From Mycobacteriaceae bacterium (GTDB taxonomy: Bacteria > Actinomycetota > Actinomycetes > Mycobacteriales > Mycobacteriaceae): a stretch of DNA of 34,261 nt. Numbering within the stretch: position 1 is the first letter of the stretch; the number at the start of each line of letters is the position of its first letter. Of this stretch, positions 23,650 through 32,474 are shown piece after piece. The DNA lies in assembly GCA_019749805.1 (NCBI GenBank), contig JAIEPH010000117.1, forward strand, positions 1 through 34,261, read 5' to 3'. The notes beneath the pieces are model-generated. The model saw nothing but the letters and a program-made list of their open reading frames with translations, had not been told where the DNA came from and searched no databases. A program made the position numbers and the translations under genes.

Positions 23650-24560
23650 GATTTGCCAGAGTGCGGCCGCGTGTGGTGGTGGTGACTGGCGCCGGTAGCG
23701 GTATCGGTCGGGCGATCGCGATCAGGTTCGCCCGACTCGGCGCCCATGTCGTGGTCTCTGACATAGACCTGGATGCGGCGTCGGCGACCGCGGCGATGAT
23801 CTGCGGTAACGGGCAGCGCGCGTCAGCGGCGCAGCTTGATGTGACCGATCCCGACGCGTGGAGGGTCTTCGCCCGCGATGTGCTCGCCGATCACGGGTAT
23901 GCCGATGTGTTGGTCAACAACGCCGGAATATTGGTTGCTGGGCCGTTTTTGGAGCTCACGCCCGCGGACTGGGAGCGCCAACTGAGCGTCAACCTGATCG
24001 GCGTGGTCCATGGGTGTCGTGTGTTCGGCGCGCAGATGATCGAGGGGGGCGCGGGCGGGCACATCGTCAACATCGCGTCGGCGGCTGCGTTCACCCCGAC
24101 CCCGGTGATGGCGCCCTATTCTGTGTCCAAGGCGGGGGTGAAGATGCTGACCGAATGCCTGCGGCTGGAGCTGGGACCCCAGGGCGTCGGCGTCAGTGCG
24201 ATCTGTCCTGGAGTGATCAGCACCAACATCGCCGAGCACGCCGTGATGGTCGGTGTCGACGAGGGGCTCGTTGCGCGGGGTGTGCAGGTGCAGCGCCGGC
24301 TGCAGGAATTCGCTGAGAAGCTTCCGTGGGCGCCGATGAGCCCCGACCTGGTCGCCCGTGCCGCGGTGCGCGCGGTACGGTTTGACCTCGCGGTGGTGCC
24401 GGTGCGCACCGAGGCGTGGCTGGGCTACTTCATGCTGCGCATCGCCCCGGGCATCAATCGGCGTATGACGCAGCCGTTGTCCTTGACGAGGCTCGAAAGG
24501 CTCGGGTCTCGGCTGGTCGATGGTGTCGGCCAGTCACCCCCTACCCGGCCGCCGCGGTGA
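23646..24560 (+). CDS. short-chain dehydrogenase/reductase
   Basis: A 304-residue classical SDR. The cofactor motif is TGAGSGIG (14-21), with an acidic residue after the second strand (SDID, 38-41) that points to NAD(H). NNAG is at 91-94. The catalytic set is Asn116, Ser145 (NIASAAAF), Tyr158 and Lys162 (YSVSKAG). A C-terminal extension of about 40 residues, with LGYFMLRIAPGINRRM, is hydrophobic and may bind membrane. The ATG overlaps the stop codon of the small ORF. Linked with a PF10118 protein, it probably oxidises a hydroxyl group of a hydrophobic substrate; the substrate is not known. Confidence 0.92.
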   Translation: MRFARVRPRVVVVTGAGSGIGRAIAIRFARLGAHVVVSDIDLDAASATAAMICGNGQRASAAQLDVTDPDAWRVFARDVLADHGYADVLVNNAGILVAGPFLELTPADWERQLSVNLIGVVHGCRVFGAQMIEGGAGGHIVNIASAAAFTPTPVMAPYSVSKAGVKMLTECLRLELGPQGVGVSAICPGVISTNIAEHAVMVGVDEGLVARGVQVQRRLQEFAEKLPWAPMSPDLVARAAVRAVRFDLAVVPVRTEAWLGYFMLRIAPGINRRMTQPLSLTRLERLGSRLVDGVGQSPPTRPPR

Positions 24561-25011
24561 CCGCAGGGTAGACCCCGACATCGCACCAGTCCAGCCGCGG
24601 CGATAGGACCGGCATGCCCCCCACCCGCGACTACCGCCTGCCCCTCAACGACACCTCCCATGTTGTGGAGCACCCCGGCAGGTGCTTCGCGACCTCGCAG
24701 GCGGCGATCCTGGCAACACCACCAAATGCGAACGGATGCGATCAGGCGGTCGAGAAGAGCGCCATCTTCGACCGAGCACAACTGCAGGCAGTTAGGGGCG
24801 CCAATGCCTCTGCGAGATGGCCGCCCTGCCCTGAATGTCATTGGCGCGGGACAGGTTGTGATGGGGGCACTCGATTCCCCGCCGGCGCGGTGTTCATCAC
24901 CGTGTCCACCGATCATTTCGGCGCCCACGGTGATGTGTCGGGATTTGGTGAACTGCTGGAACGGTTCGCAGCGGTAGGTAAGATACCGCCCGACCTGCTT
25001 GGCGATCCGCC
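24561..25011 (+). other. probable decayed gene, family not recognised
   Basis: The frame 24614-25015 ends in a stretch that looks truly coding: FPAGAVFITVSTDHFGAHGD, then ELLERFAAVGKIPPDLLGDPP, with its stop overlapping the next start. The upstream part looks noncoding in that frame, while other frames give protein-like pieces (EVLRDLAGGDPGNTTKCERM; GRPALNVIGAGQVVMGA). I infer one frameshifted gene co-transcribed with the KstR-like relic. I could not name the family. Confidence 0.45.
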
Positions 25012-25691
25012 GTGACGCGAACCACGACCGACTCTGGCGTCACATCCGCGCTGCCTGCGGCGAATTCGACGCGCGGGGCCGTGATGCCGACGACGCGCTC
25101 CCGCACGTGGGCGCGTCGCGACGCGATCTTGGATGCGACATTGACGGCGGCGACAGCCGGGGGGCTACGAAGCCGTGCAGATGCGGGTGGTGGCCGACCA
25201 GGTGGGCATCGCGGTGGGCACGTTGTACCGATATTCTATTTCCCGTCTAGGACGCACCTGTTGGTATCAGCCCTGACCCGTGAGTTCCAACGAGTCGACG
25301 CAGCCTGCGATTGGTCGGCCATCAGCGCCACGCCCCAGGAGCGGCTGGGAACGCTCACCTCGCGCCTGCATGACGACCGGCAGCGCAATCCCCAGCTGAC
25401 TGAGGCGATGACGCGGGCGTTCGTTGTCGCCGACACCACCGTCGTCAGCGCGGGCAACCAGGCGTCCAATGTGATCGAACACCTCCTCGCCACGGCACTC
25501 GCTGGCGGGCGATCCCACCGGCCGTAACCGTCAGATTGCCGGGCTCGTCGCATGTTTGGCTGGCCCACCTGGCTGCATTCATCAGCAACCGCGCCACGGC
25601 GGCGCAAGCCGGTGACCACATCCTCCGCGCCGTGCAGTTGCTGCTGTCCGGTAACGGCACCAACAATTGTCGCGATCGCTACATTGAGTAG
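25012..25691 (+). pseudogene. KstR-like TetR regulator, multiply frameshifted
   Basis: Pieced together across frames this reads like M. tuberculosis KstR (Rv3574): YEAVQMRVVADQVGIAVGTLYRY, PSRTHLLVSALTREFQRVD, NPQLTEAMTRAFVVADT, then VWLAHLAAFISNRAT and AVQLLLSGNG. Breaks are visible at the G-run near 25160 (one-base shift), at about 25236 (five extra bases inside YRYFPS, looking like a small duplication), near 25508, and near 25553. The last frame stops at TAG 25689-25691. KstR represses cholesterol-catabolism genes and responds to a cholesterol-derived CoA ester; this copy cannot make an intact protein. The host presumably has a true KstR elsewhere. Confidence 0.85.
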
Positions 25692-25707
25692 CGGAGCGCT
25701 ACTATTG
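25688..25707 (+). promoter_or_regulatory. palindrome and candidate promoter before the DUF6188 gene
   Basis: GTAGCG-GAG-CGCTAC (25688-25702) is a perfect palindrome with a three-base spacer, overlapping the stop of the KstR-like relic. It runs into CGCTACTATTG (25697-25707), identical to 3769-3779. TACTAT would be the -10, about 45 bases before the ATG. Operator function is inferred. Confidence 0.45.
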
Positions 25708-25748
25708 TATCGTTTGGGGTGACTCGATGATGTGTCAAAGGAGCTCTT

Positions 25749-26177
25749 ATGCTCAACCAATGGATCGAATGCTGCCTGGTCCAGCGCGTATCGCTGCAGG
25801 ACGGCCTCGTTTTGTACCTTGATGGCCACAACGAGCTGGTCATCTCCGCTCGGCTTAGACTGACCTTGCCGCCTGTGGGCACCTACCCGGCCGAGGACGT
25901 GCTGATCGATCCCAATCATGTCGAGCAGCATGAACGCCCGCTGCTGGACCTGGCCGGGTCGGTCTGCACAGAAGCCTGGTGCGCCGACAACGGCGCGCTG
26001 CATCTACGGTTTTCCCGCGGGCACGGCATCGATGTCGACCCAGACCCGGACGCGGCCGCCTGGGAGCTCTTCGGCAAGCGCCACGGTTATATGGCATGCC
26101 TGCCGGGTGGCCGAGTCCGGGTGATCCGCCACGACATGCCCGAAGACGATGATGCCGGCGCCGTTGCGACGGGTTGA
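25749..26177 (+). CDS. DUF6188-family protein
   Basis: A 142-residue protein with the layout I associate with the actinobacterial DUF6188 family. It has an N-terminal beta-rich half (LVQRVSLQDGLVLYLDGHNE, LVISARLRLTL) and a C-terminal half with GALHLRFSRGHGIDVDPDPD, AAWELFGKRHGYMACLPGG and RVRVIRHDMPED. It has no membrane segment or signal peptide, and no known activity. AAAGGAG at 25738-25744 precedes the ATG by four to five bases. It is probably monocistronic, driven by the CGCTACTATTG element just upstream, and appears intact although flanked by relics. Confidence 0.82.
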   Translation: MLNQWIECCLVQRVSLQDGLVLYLDGHNELVISARLRLTLPPVGTYPAEDVLIDPNHVEQHERPLLDLAGSVCTEAWCADNGALHLRFSRGHGIDVDPDPDAAAWELFGKRHGYMACLPGGRVRVIRHDMPEDDDAGAVATG

Positions 26178-26512
26178 CCGCCCAAGACGCGCCGCGGCGC
26201 CGACCGTTTGGAGTACAACCGGGGGCAAGGGGTACAAGGGGTAACTGTAGTTGGCGAAACCGATACCGATCTCTCAGTGATGCCGCGCTGCGTTCGATGA
26301 CGACCCCGCCGTGCCGATCGAGCCGACAGCCGCGATCAGCTGAATATTCCGTTGGAAGACGCATGACCCATGGCCGCCAAACACCACACTCGAGAATGTT
26401 GAGATCGGTGAATCTGGCTGCCTTCGTTCGAAGGGCCCCGCGGCGGTGATGACGACCGACATCGGTGAAGTGGGACGGCTTGCTCTGTGGGCCGGGTGGA
26501 TCCGTGTGGCAA
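26178..26512. other. intergenic between convergent genes
   Basis: The region lies between DUF6188 (plus) and the esterase relic (minus). Open frames on both strands lack recognisable domains. GGGTACAA followed by GGGTAAC near 26230 is a short imperfect direct repeat. No strong hairpin was found. Confidence 0.4.
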
Positions 26513-27408
26513 TCAGCAGGTCGAATCCTCGGGTCTGCGCGCGAGGAACGCTCCGCTGAGCCGCAGCGCGTCGCGGGCTTCCGGAAGCACCCGGAACATG
26601 GCCTGAAAGACGTGGACCTGCCCGCGCCAGACCTGAAGCTGCGTCGCCGACCCCGCCGCCCGCATCCGATCAGCAAGCTGTCGTGAGTCATCGAGCAACA
26701 TTTCACGTCCGCCGACCTGGATCAATGTCGGCGGCATCCCGGCAAGGTCTGCGTCGAGCACGCTGACCCGTGGATCGGTAGGGGCAGCTCCGGCAATGTA
26801 GAGTCCAAGCGTGCGCGCAGCCGAACGCGCCGGCGCGCCTCGCGGGCCAGCGCAAGCTGGCAGGTCAAGTCCAGCACTGGCGACAATAGCAGCATCGCAT
26901 CGGGTATCGGCAGCTGGCGTGCGCGCACCCCAAGTGAAGTAGCCACCGCAAGTTGCCCGCCCGCGGAGTCTCCGGCCACCGCTATCGTGCGGCCTGATCG
27001 GTGCCGGTCGTCATCGATCAGCCACCGATAAGCGGTGAGGGCGTCATCAGCGGCCGCGGGGTAGGGATGTTGTGGCGCCAACCGATACCGAACCGCGAAG
27101 ACCGGTCGCCCCGACGTGGCCGATAGTTCGCCAAGCAACCCACGGTGGGTCTTCGGGGAACACATCGAAAAGGCTCCCCCGTGCACGTAGAGGATTGGCG
27201 GATCATCCGGGTCGACTTCGGGGGCGATTATCCAGTCGCCTCGTACCCGATCGCCGCCGAAGCTCGTGTCGACCTCTTCCACTCGTACTGTTCGGCGCGG
27301 CGCGGAGGCGACGAGGGCTGCGCGCAGCACCCGGTCTAAGACCGCAAGGCCGCCGCGGTTAGTTAGCGGGCAGAACGTTAGCGGGCGGAGCAGGCCGCGC
27401 GGACGCAC
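26513..27408 (-). pseudogene. LipR-like alpha/beta hydrolase (HSL family), frameshifted, copy 2
   Basis: An HSL-family esterase homologous to the relic at 5216-6141. The first frame (27408 to about 26830) gives DRVLRAALVASAPRR, RGDWIIAPEVDPDD, VHGGAFSMCSP, RYRLAPQHPYPAAADDAL and GDSAGGQLAVA. After LAREARR a deletion of roughly a dozen bases removes the residues that read QDPFASA in copy 1 and shifts the frame. The rest reads RSAARTLGLYIAGAAPTDPR, REMLLDDSRQLADRM, QVHVFQAMF and ends RRPEDSTC. Nucleophile Ser and final His survive on opposite sides of the break. It is the last gene of the BVMO operon, where an esterase would hydrolyse the ester or lactone formed. Confidence 0.85.
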
Positions 27409-27460
27409 GCGGCGACAACAAAACTCGCAAAGCTTGGGTGCCTGCGCACGGAAACCGGTT

Positions 27461-29074
27461 CTAGCACGGTTTCATCCCCTTTTGGCGCTGACAACAGCAG
27501 CTTTCGAAACGATAGTCAGTCAGGTCGAATCTGCGGCTGCGCCAGACTGTTTCGATCGTCGTGGAAGGCCGCAGCGGAACATCGCCGTGCTTGTCGAAGT
27601 AGTAGCTGTTCGCCCCGATGCAGCCGCCGGCGTGCCAAAAGACTTGACGGTGCCGACGTTTGAGCATCTCTGCGAAGTAACGCTCATTGGCCTCCTGGGT
27701 TATCTCCACATACGTGGCGCGGCGGTCGCGTGCGTGCCGCAGGCAACGCAGGATGTGTGCGGACTGGGCCTCGATGAGGGTGAAGTAGGACGACCCGTTA
27801 TACCCGTAGGGACCGAAGATCGAAAAATGATTGGGGAATCCGGGCACACTGACCCCCTCATAGGCTTGCAGCCGGTTGTCGTCCCACCACTGGGCGTGAT
27901 CACGTCCCCCGATACCAGTCAGCGAGTAGGTCGGCATGTTGTCCGGTTCCATGACTTTGAAACCGGTCGCCAAAACCAGCACGTCGATTTCGTGTGCCGT
28001 GCCGGCAGCCGTGTGTACTGCGGTCCTATCTAGATGGCTGATCGGGCTGGTCTCGAGGTGAACATTGTTGCGGTTGTACGTTGCCAAGTACTCGTTGTGA
28101 AAGCCCGGGCGCTTGCACCCGAGCGCGTAGCGCGGAGTCAGCTTGTCACGAACGATCGGGTCGATCACCTGTCGACGCATGTAGGCCAAAGCCGCGCGTT
28201 CAAGCATCGATGCCAAGGGGATGACGCTGTAGTAGTGGGCAGCTACTGGGAAAGTGAGTTCGACGAATGACTGACTCGCCAGCCGCATCCCCAGTTGTCC
28301 ACCCGGCAGATAATCGAGTATCCGGCTGAAAAGCCGCGGCACGGCGACATCTGGTTTCGGCAAGCACCAGATCGGTGTGCGTTGGAACACGGTCAGTTTG
28401 TCGACCTCAGGCGCGATGGCAGGAATGACTTGCACTGCTGAGGCTCCCGTACCGATAACGGCAACGCGTTTTCCGCGCAGGTCTTCGTCGTGGTCCCACC
28501 GAGACGTGTGCATGGTTACGCCGGTGAAGTCTTTGACACCGGGGATATCCGGCCATTTCGGCCGTGTCAACACGCCTGAGGCGTTAACGATGAACCGAGC
28601 CGTCAATTCCTTTCCCGACGCGGTGTTCAGGCACCATAACGTCGAGTCTTCGTCGAAACGAGCCTCGGTGACGGTGGTGGAGAACCGGATTCGTGACCGC
28701 AGACCATACTTTCGCACGCAATGTTCTGCGTAGTTCCTCAGTTCGTTGCCCAGTGCGTAAGTACGCGACCAATCTGAGCGTCTCTCGAAGGAGAATTGGT
28801 AACTGTACGACGGGATATCGACCGCGATTCCTGGATAGGTGTTCCAATGCCACGTCCCACCTACATCAGTGGCTTCCTCGATGATGAGGAAGTCTGAGAA
28901 GCCGGCCTGTAAGAGTTTGATGCCGATGCCGATGCCGGAGAAGCCGGCACCGATCACGATGATCTCGTAGGCGGGCGCACCCGCGCTTTTGGTCACGTCT
29001 TTAGCTTCATCGAGATGACCTATCGCAATGATCGTGGGTGGACCGGCCGGCCGGTGCTGGACAATCGGGGCCAA
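27461..29074 (-). CDS. Baeyer-Villiger-type flavin monooxygenase, copy B
   Basis: A class B flavin monooxygenase of up to 537 residues. The FAD-binding GAGFSG is at 42-47, GGTWHWNTYPGIAVDIPSY near 72, and the BVMO fingerprint FTGVTMHTSRWD at 183-194 (FxGxxxHxxxW[P/D]). The NADPH-binding Rossmann motif GTGASA is at 208-213. VLVLATGFK and GPYGYNGSSYF follow. It ends in an unusual Cys-rich tail (ESCCCQRQKGMKPC). TTG 29074, five bases after the upstream stop codon, gives the longest protein; GTG 28996 (VTKSAGAPAYE) would be shorter by 26 residues and nearer the usual start. The enzyme should insert oxygen beside a ketone, giving an ester or lactone. It is second of a BVMO pair. Confidence 0.92.
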   Translation of the reverse strand: MAPIVQHRPAGPPTIIAIGHLDEAKDVTKSAGAPAYEIIVIGAGFSGIGIGIKLLQAGFSDFLIIEEATDVGGTWHWNTYPGIAVDIPSYSYQFSFERRSDWSRTYALGNELRNYAEHCVRKYGLRSRIRFSTTVTEARFDEDSTLWCLNTASGKELTARFIVNASGVLTRPKWPDIPGVKDFTGVTMHTSRWDHDEDLRGKRVAVIGTGASAVQVIPAIAPEVDKLTVFQRTPIWCLPKPDVAVPRLFSRILDYLPGGQLGMRLASQSFVELTFPVAAHYYSVIPLASMLERAALAYMRRQVIDPIVRDKLTPRYALGCKRPGFHNEYLATYNRNNVHLETSPISHLDRTAVHTAAGTAHEIDVLVLATGFKVMEPDNMPTYSLTGIGGRDHAQWWDDNRLQAYEGVSVPGFPNHFSIFGPYGYNGSSYFTLIEAQSAHILRCLRHARDRRATYVEITQEANERYFAEMLKRRHRQVFWHAGGCIGANSYYFDKHGDVPLRPSTTIETVWRSRRFDLTDYRFESCCCQRQKGMKPC

Positions 29075-29079
29075 GCTCT

Positions 29080-30642
29080 TTACTGCTTGGCTGTGCTCTT
29101 CATGCGGCTCGGAGTAGACCTGCTGTGGGAAGTCCGCACCGCTGCAGATGTTCCCTGTGACTTCACTTCCTTGTGTCGACCAGGCCTCGAAGTCCTCACG
29201 TAGTCATCCAGCTCAACTTTCGACAACTGTCGCACGAACTGCATCGCAAACCCCGGATACATAGTGCCGTTGTAACCGTCGTCGGTGAGATACCAACTCT
29301 TGCAACCCGAATTCCAGGTGGTGCTGGCCAGACGTCGTTGGATCTGACCGTGGTACTTGTCCTGGCGGTCCTTCCGAACATCGAGGGTGTGCAAGTCTCG
29401 ATCGATGATCACCTTGATCGCTTTGACGATGTAGTCGATCTCGGCTTCCATGTAGATGAGCGCAGAGTTGTGTCCGGGGCCGGAGTTCGGACCGAAGGTG
29501 AAGAACAGGTTCGGGTAGCCGGACACGTTCACACTCTTGTACGCGTAAGCGCCCTGCGACCATTCTTTCCCGAGTTCCCGACCGTTCAAGCCCTTGATGA
29601 GAAACGGCGTGCCGGCCTTGCAGATGTCGAAGCCGGTAGCGAACACGATGCAGTCCACTTCGTGTTCGATCGCATCGGCAGTCCGGATCCCGTTCGGCGA
29701 TATCGTCGCGATAGGCCACGTGATGAGTTTGCAGTTGTCGCGCTGCAGAGCAGGGTAGTAGTCACTGGTCATCAGCATGCGTTTGCAGCCGGGTCGAAAG
29801 TCGGGGGTCAGCTGTCGCCTCATCCACGAATCCTTCACTTGCCGACGTAAGTTCGCCTTCGCCGCCCACTGGATCGCCGTCGTGACCGGCGTATCCCACA
29901 CAATGCCGACAGCCATGATCTCGTGCGCCCAGAACCACGCCTGACGAGCCGCGCTCTCCGAGATCGGCAGTCGACGGAACGCCGACTTCGCCCAGCCAGG
30001 GTAGGCGAAGTCCGGACGTGGGAACACCCAACCCGGGGTTCGTTGGAAGACCTTCACCGTCCGCGCCGTCTTGACCAGTTCGGGAATGATCTGCACCGCG
30101 CTGGCGCCGGTTCCGATGACTGCGACCCGCTTGTCGCGCATGTCGTAGTCGTGATCCCATCGTGCGCTGTGGATCTTGTGGCCTGTGTAGGAATCCAGGC
30201 CGCGAATGGCTGGAAAACTTGCATTCGCGAGCGGACCGCTGGCCATCACCACTGTTCGCGCACGATAGGGCCCACCGTTCGCAGTATGGACGGTCCACGT
30301 GCCGGAGTCGTCGTCGAATTCGAGACCGGTGACGTTGGCGCCGAATCGGAGAAATGGGCTGAGCCCATAGTGCTCCACCACGTCTATGAGGTAGTCGAGT
30401 ATCTCGCGACCGCCCGAGTATGCGCGTGACCAGTCTGGATTCTGCTCGAACGAATACGAGTAGAGCAGAGATGGAACATCACAGGCCGCACCGGGATACG
30501 TATTGTCTCGCCACGTACCCCCGACGCCCTCTGCCCGTTCGAGAATGATGAAGTCGTCGATCCCCTTCTGCAGCAACCGAATCGCGGTACCAAGTCCAGA
30601 AAGACCAGCACCGATGATCAGAACGGCCGAGTGATCGCTCAC
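29080..30642 (-). CDS. Baeyer-Villiger-type flavin monooxygenase, copy A
   Basis: A 520-residue class B flavin monooxygenase, similar in layout to mycobacterial Rv0892/Rv3049c-type proteins. FAD-binding GAGLSG is at 11-16, with GGTWRDNTYPGAACDVPS at 41-58. The fingerprint region reads YTGHKIHSARWD (152-163), with Tyr where the consensus has Phe. NADPH-binding GTGASA is at 177-182. CIVFATGFD and FGPNSGPGHNS follow, with SGCKSWYLTDDGYNGTMYPG near the end. The GTG start overlaps the stop of the diiron gene (GTGA). The basic C-terminal tail (about 485-520) looks unstructured. It should oxygenate a ketone; the substrate is unknown. It differs clearly from copy B, so the two probably have distinct substrates or steps. 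Confidence 0.93.
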   Translation of the reverse strand: MSDHSAVLIIGAGLSGLGTAIRLLQKGIDDFIILERAEGVGGTWRDNTYPGAACDVPSLLYSYSFEQNPDWSRAYSGGREILDYLIDVVEHYGLSPFLRFGANVTGLEFDDDSGTWTVHTANGGPYRARTVVMASGPLANASFPAIRGLDSYTGHKIHSARWDHDYDMRDKRVAVIGTGASAVQIIPELVKTARTVKVFQRTPGWVFPRPDFAYPGWAKSAFRRLPISESAARQAWFWAHEIMAVGIVWDTPVTTAIQWAAKANLRRQVKDSWMRRQLTPDFRPGCKRMLMTSDYYPALQRDNCKLITWPIATISPNGIRTADAIEHEVDCIVFATGFDICKAGTPFLIKGLNGRELGKEWSQGAYAYKSVNVSGYPNLFFTFGPNSGPGHNSALIYMEAEIDYIVKAIKVIIDRDLHTLDVRKDRQDKYHGQIQRRLASTTWNSGCKSWYLTDDGYNGTMYPGFAMQFVRQLSKVELDDYVRTSRPGRHKEVKSQGTSAAVRTSHSRSTPSRMKSTAKQ

Positions 30643-31562
30643 TTGGACACCGGTTCGTGGGTCATGTCCCCGGCCCAGGAGGGCAGTTTGCCGAGCACTG
30701 GGGTCGGGAAGTAGTCGATGACGTTACCCAGTCGCTGAGAGACGAAGTGGAATGGCTGGGCGCGGTTGATGGTCGCGGACATGTGGGTTCTGAGAATGTG
30801 ATAGGCGGGAATGCGGCGGCTGAACTCGCTTCGATCGCCGACATTCGAATAGCGAGTGACGGCGTTGTAGAGTTTGTCCTCGGATAGCCCCCACGCAGTG
30901 AGGTTGCCCATGATCCTGGTGAGCAGAGGTATGTACAGGAGGGCGCCCATCAGAATTCTCGGATCAAGGATCGCTGTCACCGTCTCGATCGCGTGGATTC
31001 GCATGGGGCTGGCCCCGAGGTCATTGAGAACCTGGAAACCCACCGCAAGATGCCGCGATTCGTCGCTGTTGACCTTCTTGAAGACCTCCCCGCACACCGG
31101 GTCTGCCACCTCGTCCAGCAGGAACTTCAGCAATGCGCCGTCCAGGGCGCATTCCAGCGCCGGGATTGCGGAGCTCATCACCGTCAACGGGAGCGCTCCG
31201 CTGTATTGGTTGATCCACTCGATCGCCAGCCGAATATTCTTGCTCGGCATGGGGATTTCCCCCTCCGCGAGCATTCCCCAGCGATGCATGAGGGCGAGTT
31301 CGGCGTTGGCGTGCCGCTGCTCCTCGGCGTGGAAGTACTTGTAGATCTCTTTCAACGCCTCGAACGGCGCCTTGGGCGCCATCGCCGCGAATGCCTGGGC
31401 TCCGACGTGCTCGATCCACACCACGTCTGACATAAACTGTTTTAGGTTGGGGCGCTGCTCGTCGGTGATCAACTCTGCGCCCGGTGCCTCCCAATCGATG
31501 TCGGCCAACGCCCATTGCCGATCCTTGATCGTCTCGAGCATTTCGCTGTAGTCAAAAGCCAT
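30639..31562 (-). CDS. ferritin-like diiron protein, probable oxidase or oxygenase
   Basis: A 307-residue helical protein with a full set of diiron ligands in four-helix-bundle order: Glu51 (VVWIEHVGAQAF), Glu81 and His84 (FHAEEQRHANAE), Glu137 (PALECALDG), and Glu168 and His171 (NSDESRHLAVGF). This E..ExxH..E..ExxH pattern is that of the ferritin-like oxygenase, desaturase and AurF-like group. A hydrophobic stretch (about 205-225) precedes a C-terminal region with RIPAYHILRTHM. I do not recognise the exact family. The frame is open upstream to 31670, but GGAGAAAAGAA just before ATG 31562 fixes the start. It lies between an SDR and a BVMO, so it probably hydroxylates or desaturates the pathway substrate. 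Confidence 0.82.
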   Translation of the reverse strand: MAFDYSEMLETIKDRQWALADIDWEAPGAELITDEQRPNLKQFMSDVVWIEHVGAQAFAAMAPKAPFEALKEIYKYFHAEEQRHANAELALMHRWGMLAEGEIPMPSKNIRLAIEWINQYSGALPLTVMSSAIPALECALDGALLKFLLDEVADPVCGEVFKKVNSDESRHLAVGFQVLNDLGASPMRIHAIETVTAILDPRILMGALLYIPLLTRIMGNLTAWGLSEDKLYNAVTRYSNVGDRSEFSRRIPAYHILRTHMSATINRAQPFHFVSQRLGNVIDYFPTPVLGKLPSWAGDMTHEPVSK

Positions 31563-31597
31563 TTCTTTTCTCCGATCTCCGAGTCTTCGCTGGATGC

Positions 31598-32434
31598 TTA
31601 TCGCGCGATCCGCTCGACGAGACCGAGCGCACGGGTATAGGTCCGAGGCAACATCCTTTTGACCTGCCAAGCGATCGTGGCGTCAAGCTGCGGCAAAACG
31701 TAGAGTCGACCGCGGTCGTGGGCGTCCAGGGCCGTTCGCGCCACCGACTCTGGGGACACTCCGGTCCACTTCATCAGGTTGGTCGCCAGTTTCGCCGCCG
31801 ACTCCTCGATGTGCGGATTGTCGACGATGTTGGTCTTGACGAATGTGGGGCACAGCACCGTGACCCTGACACCGGTGCCGCTCAGCTCGGCGGCCAATGT
31901 TTCCGAAAGCGCCAGCACGCCGGCTTTGCTGACGTTATACGCGCCCATTCGGGGTGCCGCGCCAAAACTCGCGGCCGAAGCTACGTTGATAATTCCTCCG
32001 CTTCCCCGGCCACGTAGCTGCGGCACGAAGACCTCGCACCCATAGATGACCCCCCACAGATTGACCGACAGTGTGGATCGCCAGTCACGCATGGACGTCT
32101 CGCCGATGACCTTTCCACCCACGCCGATACCCGCGTTATTAATCACCAGGTTGGCGGCACTGCCGAACCATCGTTCAGCGGACGCTGCAAGCTCCCGGAC
32201 CTGCCCCTCTTCGGAAACATCGCACGCGACATCCCAACCCCGACCGCCGGCTTCGACGACAAGTCCAACGGTCTCCTTAGCCCGAACCGGGTCGATATCG
32301 GCGCAGACGACCCGCCCACCCCGACGAGCAAGTTCGACAGCGAAGGCGCGGCCAATACCGCTGCCTGCTCCCGTAACCACAGCGTCCGCACCGTGAGTGA
32401 GGCCGTCCGAGCCGCCGAATGGCATCAGTTTCAT
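31598..32434 (-). CDS. short-chain dehydrogenase/reductase, first gene of BVMO operon
   Basis: A 278-residue classical SDR. The cofactor motif is TGAGSGIG (21-28), with CADID after the second strand suggesting NAD(H). NNAG is at 99-102, and the catalytic residues are Ser153 (NVASAASFG), Tyr166 and Lys170 (YNVSKAG). The C-terminus resembles SadH-like mycobacterial SDRs with a hydrophobic tail. GAGAGGAG lies six bases before the ATG at 32434. It starts a minus-strand series (diiron protein, two BVMOs, esterase relic) with gaps of 35 bases or less for the first four genes. It would oxidise an alcohol to the ketone used by the BVMOs. A truncated copy of this gene and its upstream region exists at 13477-13850. 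Confidence 0.93.
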   Translation of the reverse strand: MKLMPFGGSDGLTHGADAVVTGAGSGIGRAFAVELARRGGRVVCADIDPVRAKETVGLVVEAGGRGWDVACDVSEEGQVRELAASAERWFGSAANLVINNAGIGVGGKVIGETSMRDWRSTLSVNLWGVIYGCEVFVPQLRGRGSGGIINVASAASFGAAPRMGAYNVSKAGVLALSETLAAELSGTGVRVTVLCPTFVKTNIVDNPHIEESAAKLATNLMKWTGVSPESVARTALDAHDRGRLYVLPQLDATIAWQVKRMLPRTYTRALGLVERIAR

Positions 32435-32474
32435 CGGCGACTCCTCTCATTCGGGAGGCAGCATGATTCACCAC

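Noticed and set aside
25236..26706. Two minus-strand open frames of 255 and 283 codons
   Set aside because: They run antisense to the KstR-like relic and the DUF6188 gene, have Arg/Gly-rich shadow composition and show no domain.
27266..28033. Plus-strand open frame of 255 codons
   Set aside because: It is antisense to the BVMO and the esterase relic and has no recognisable protein sequence.
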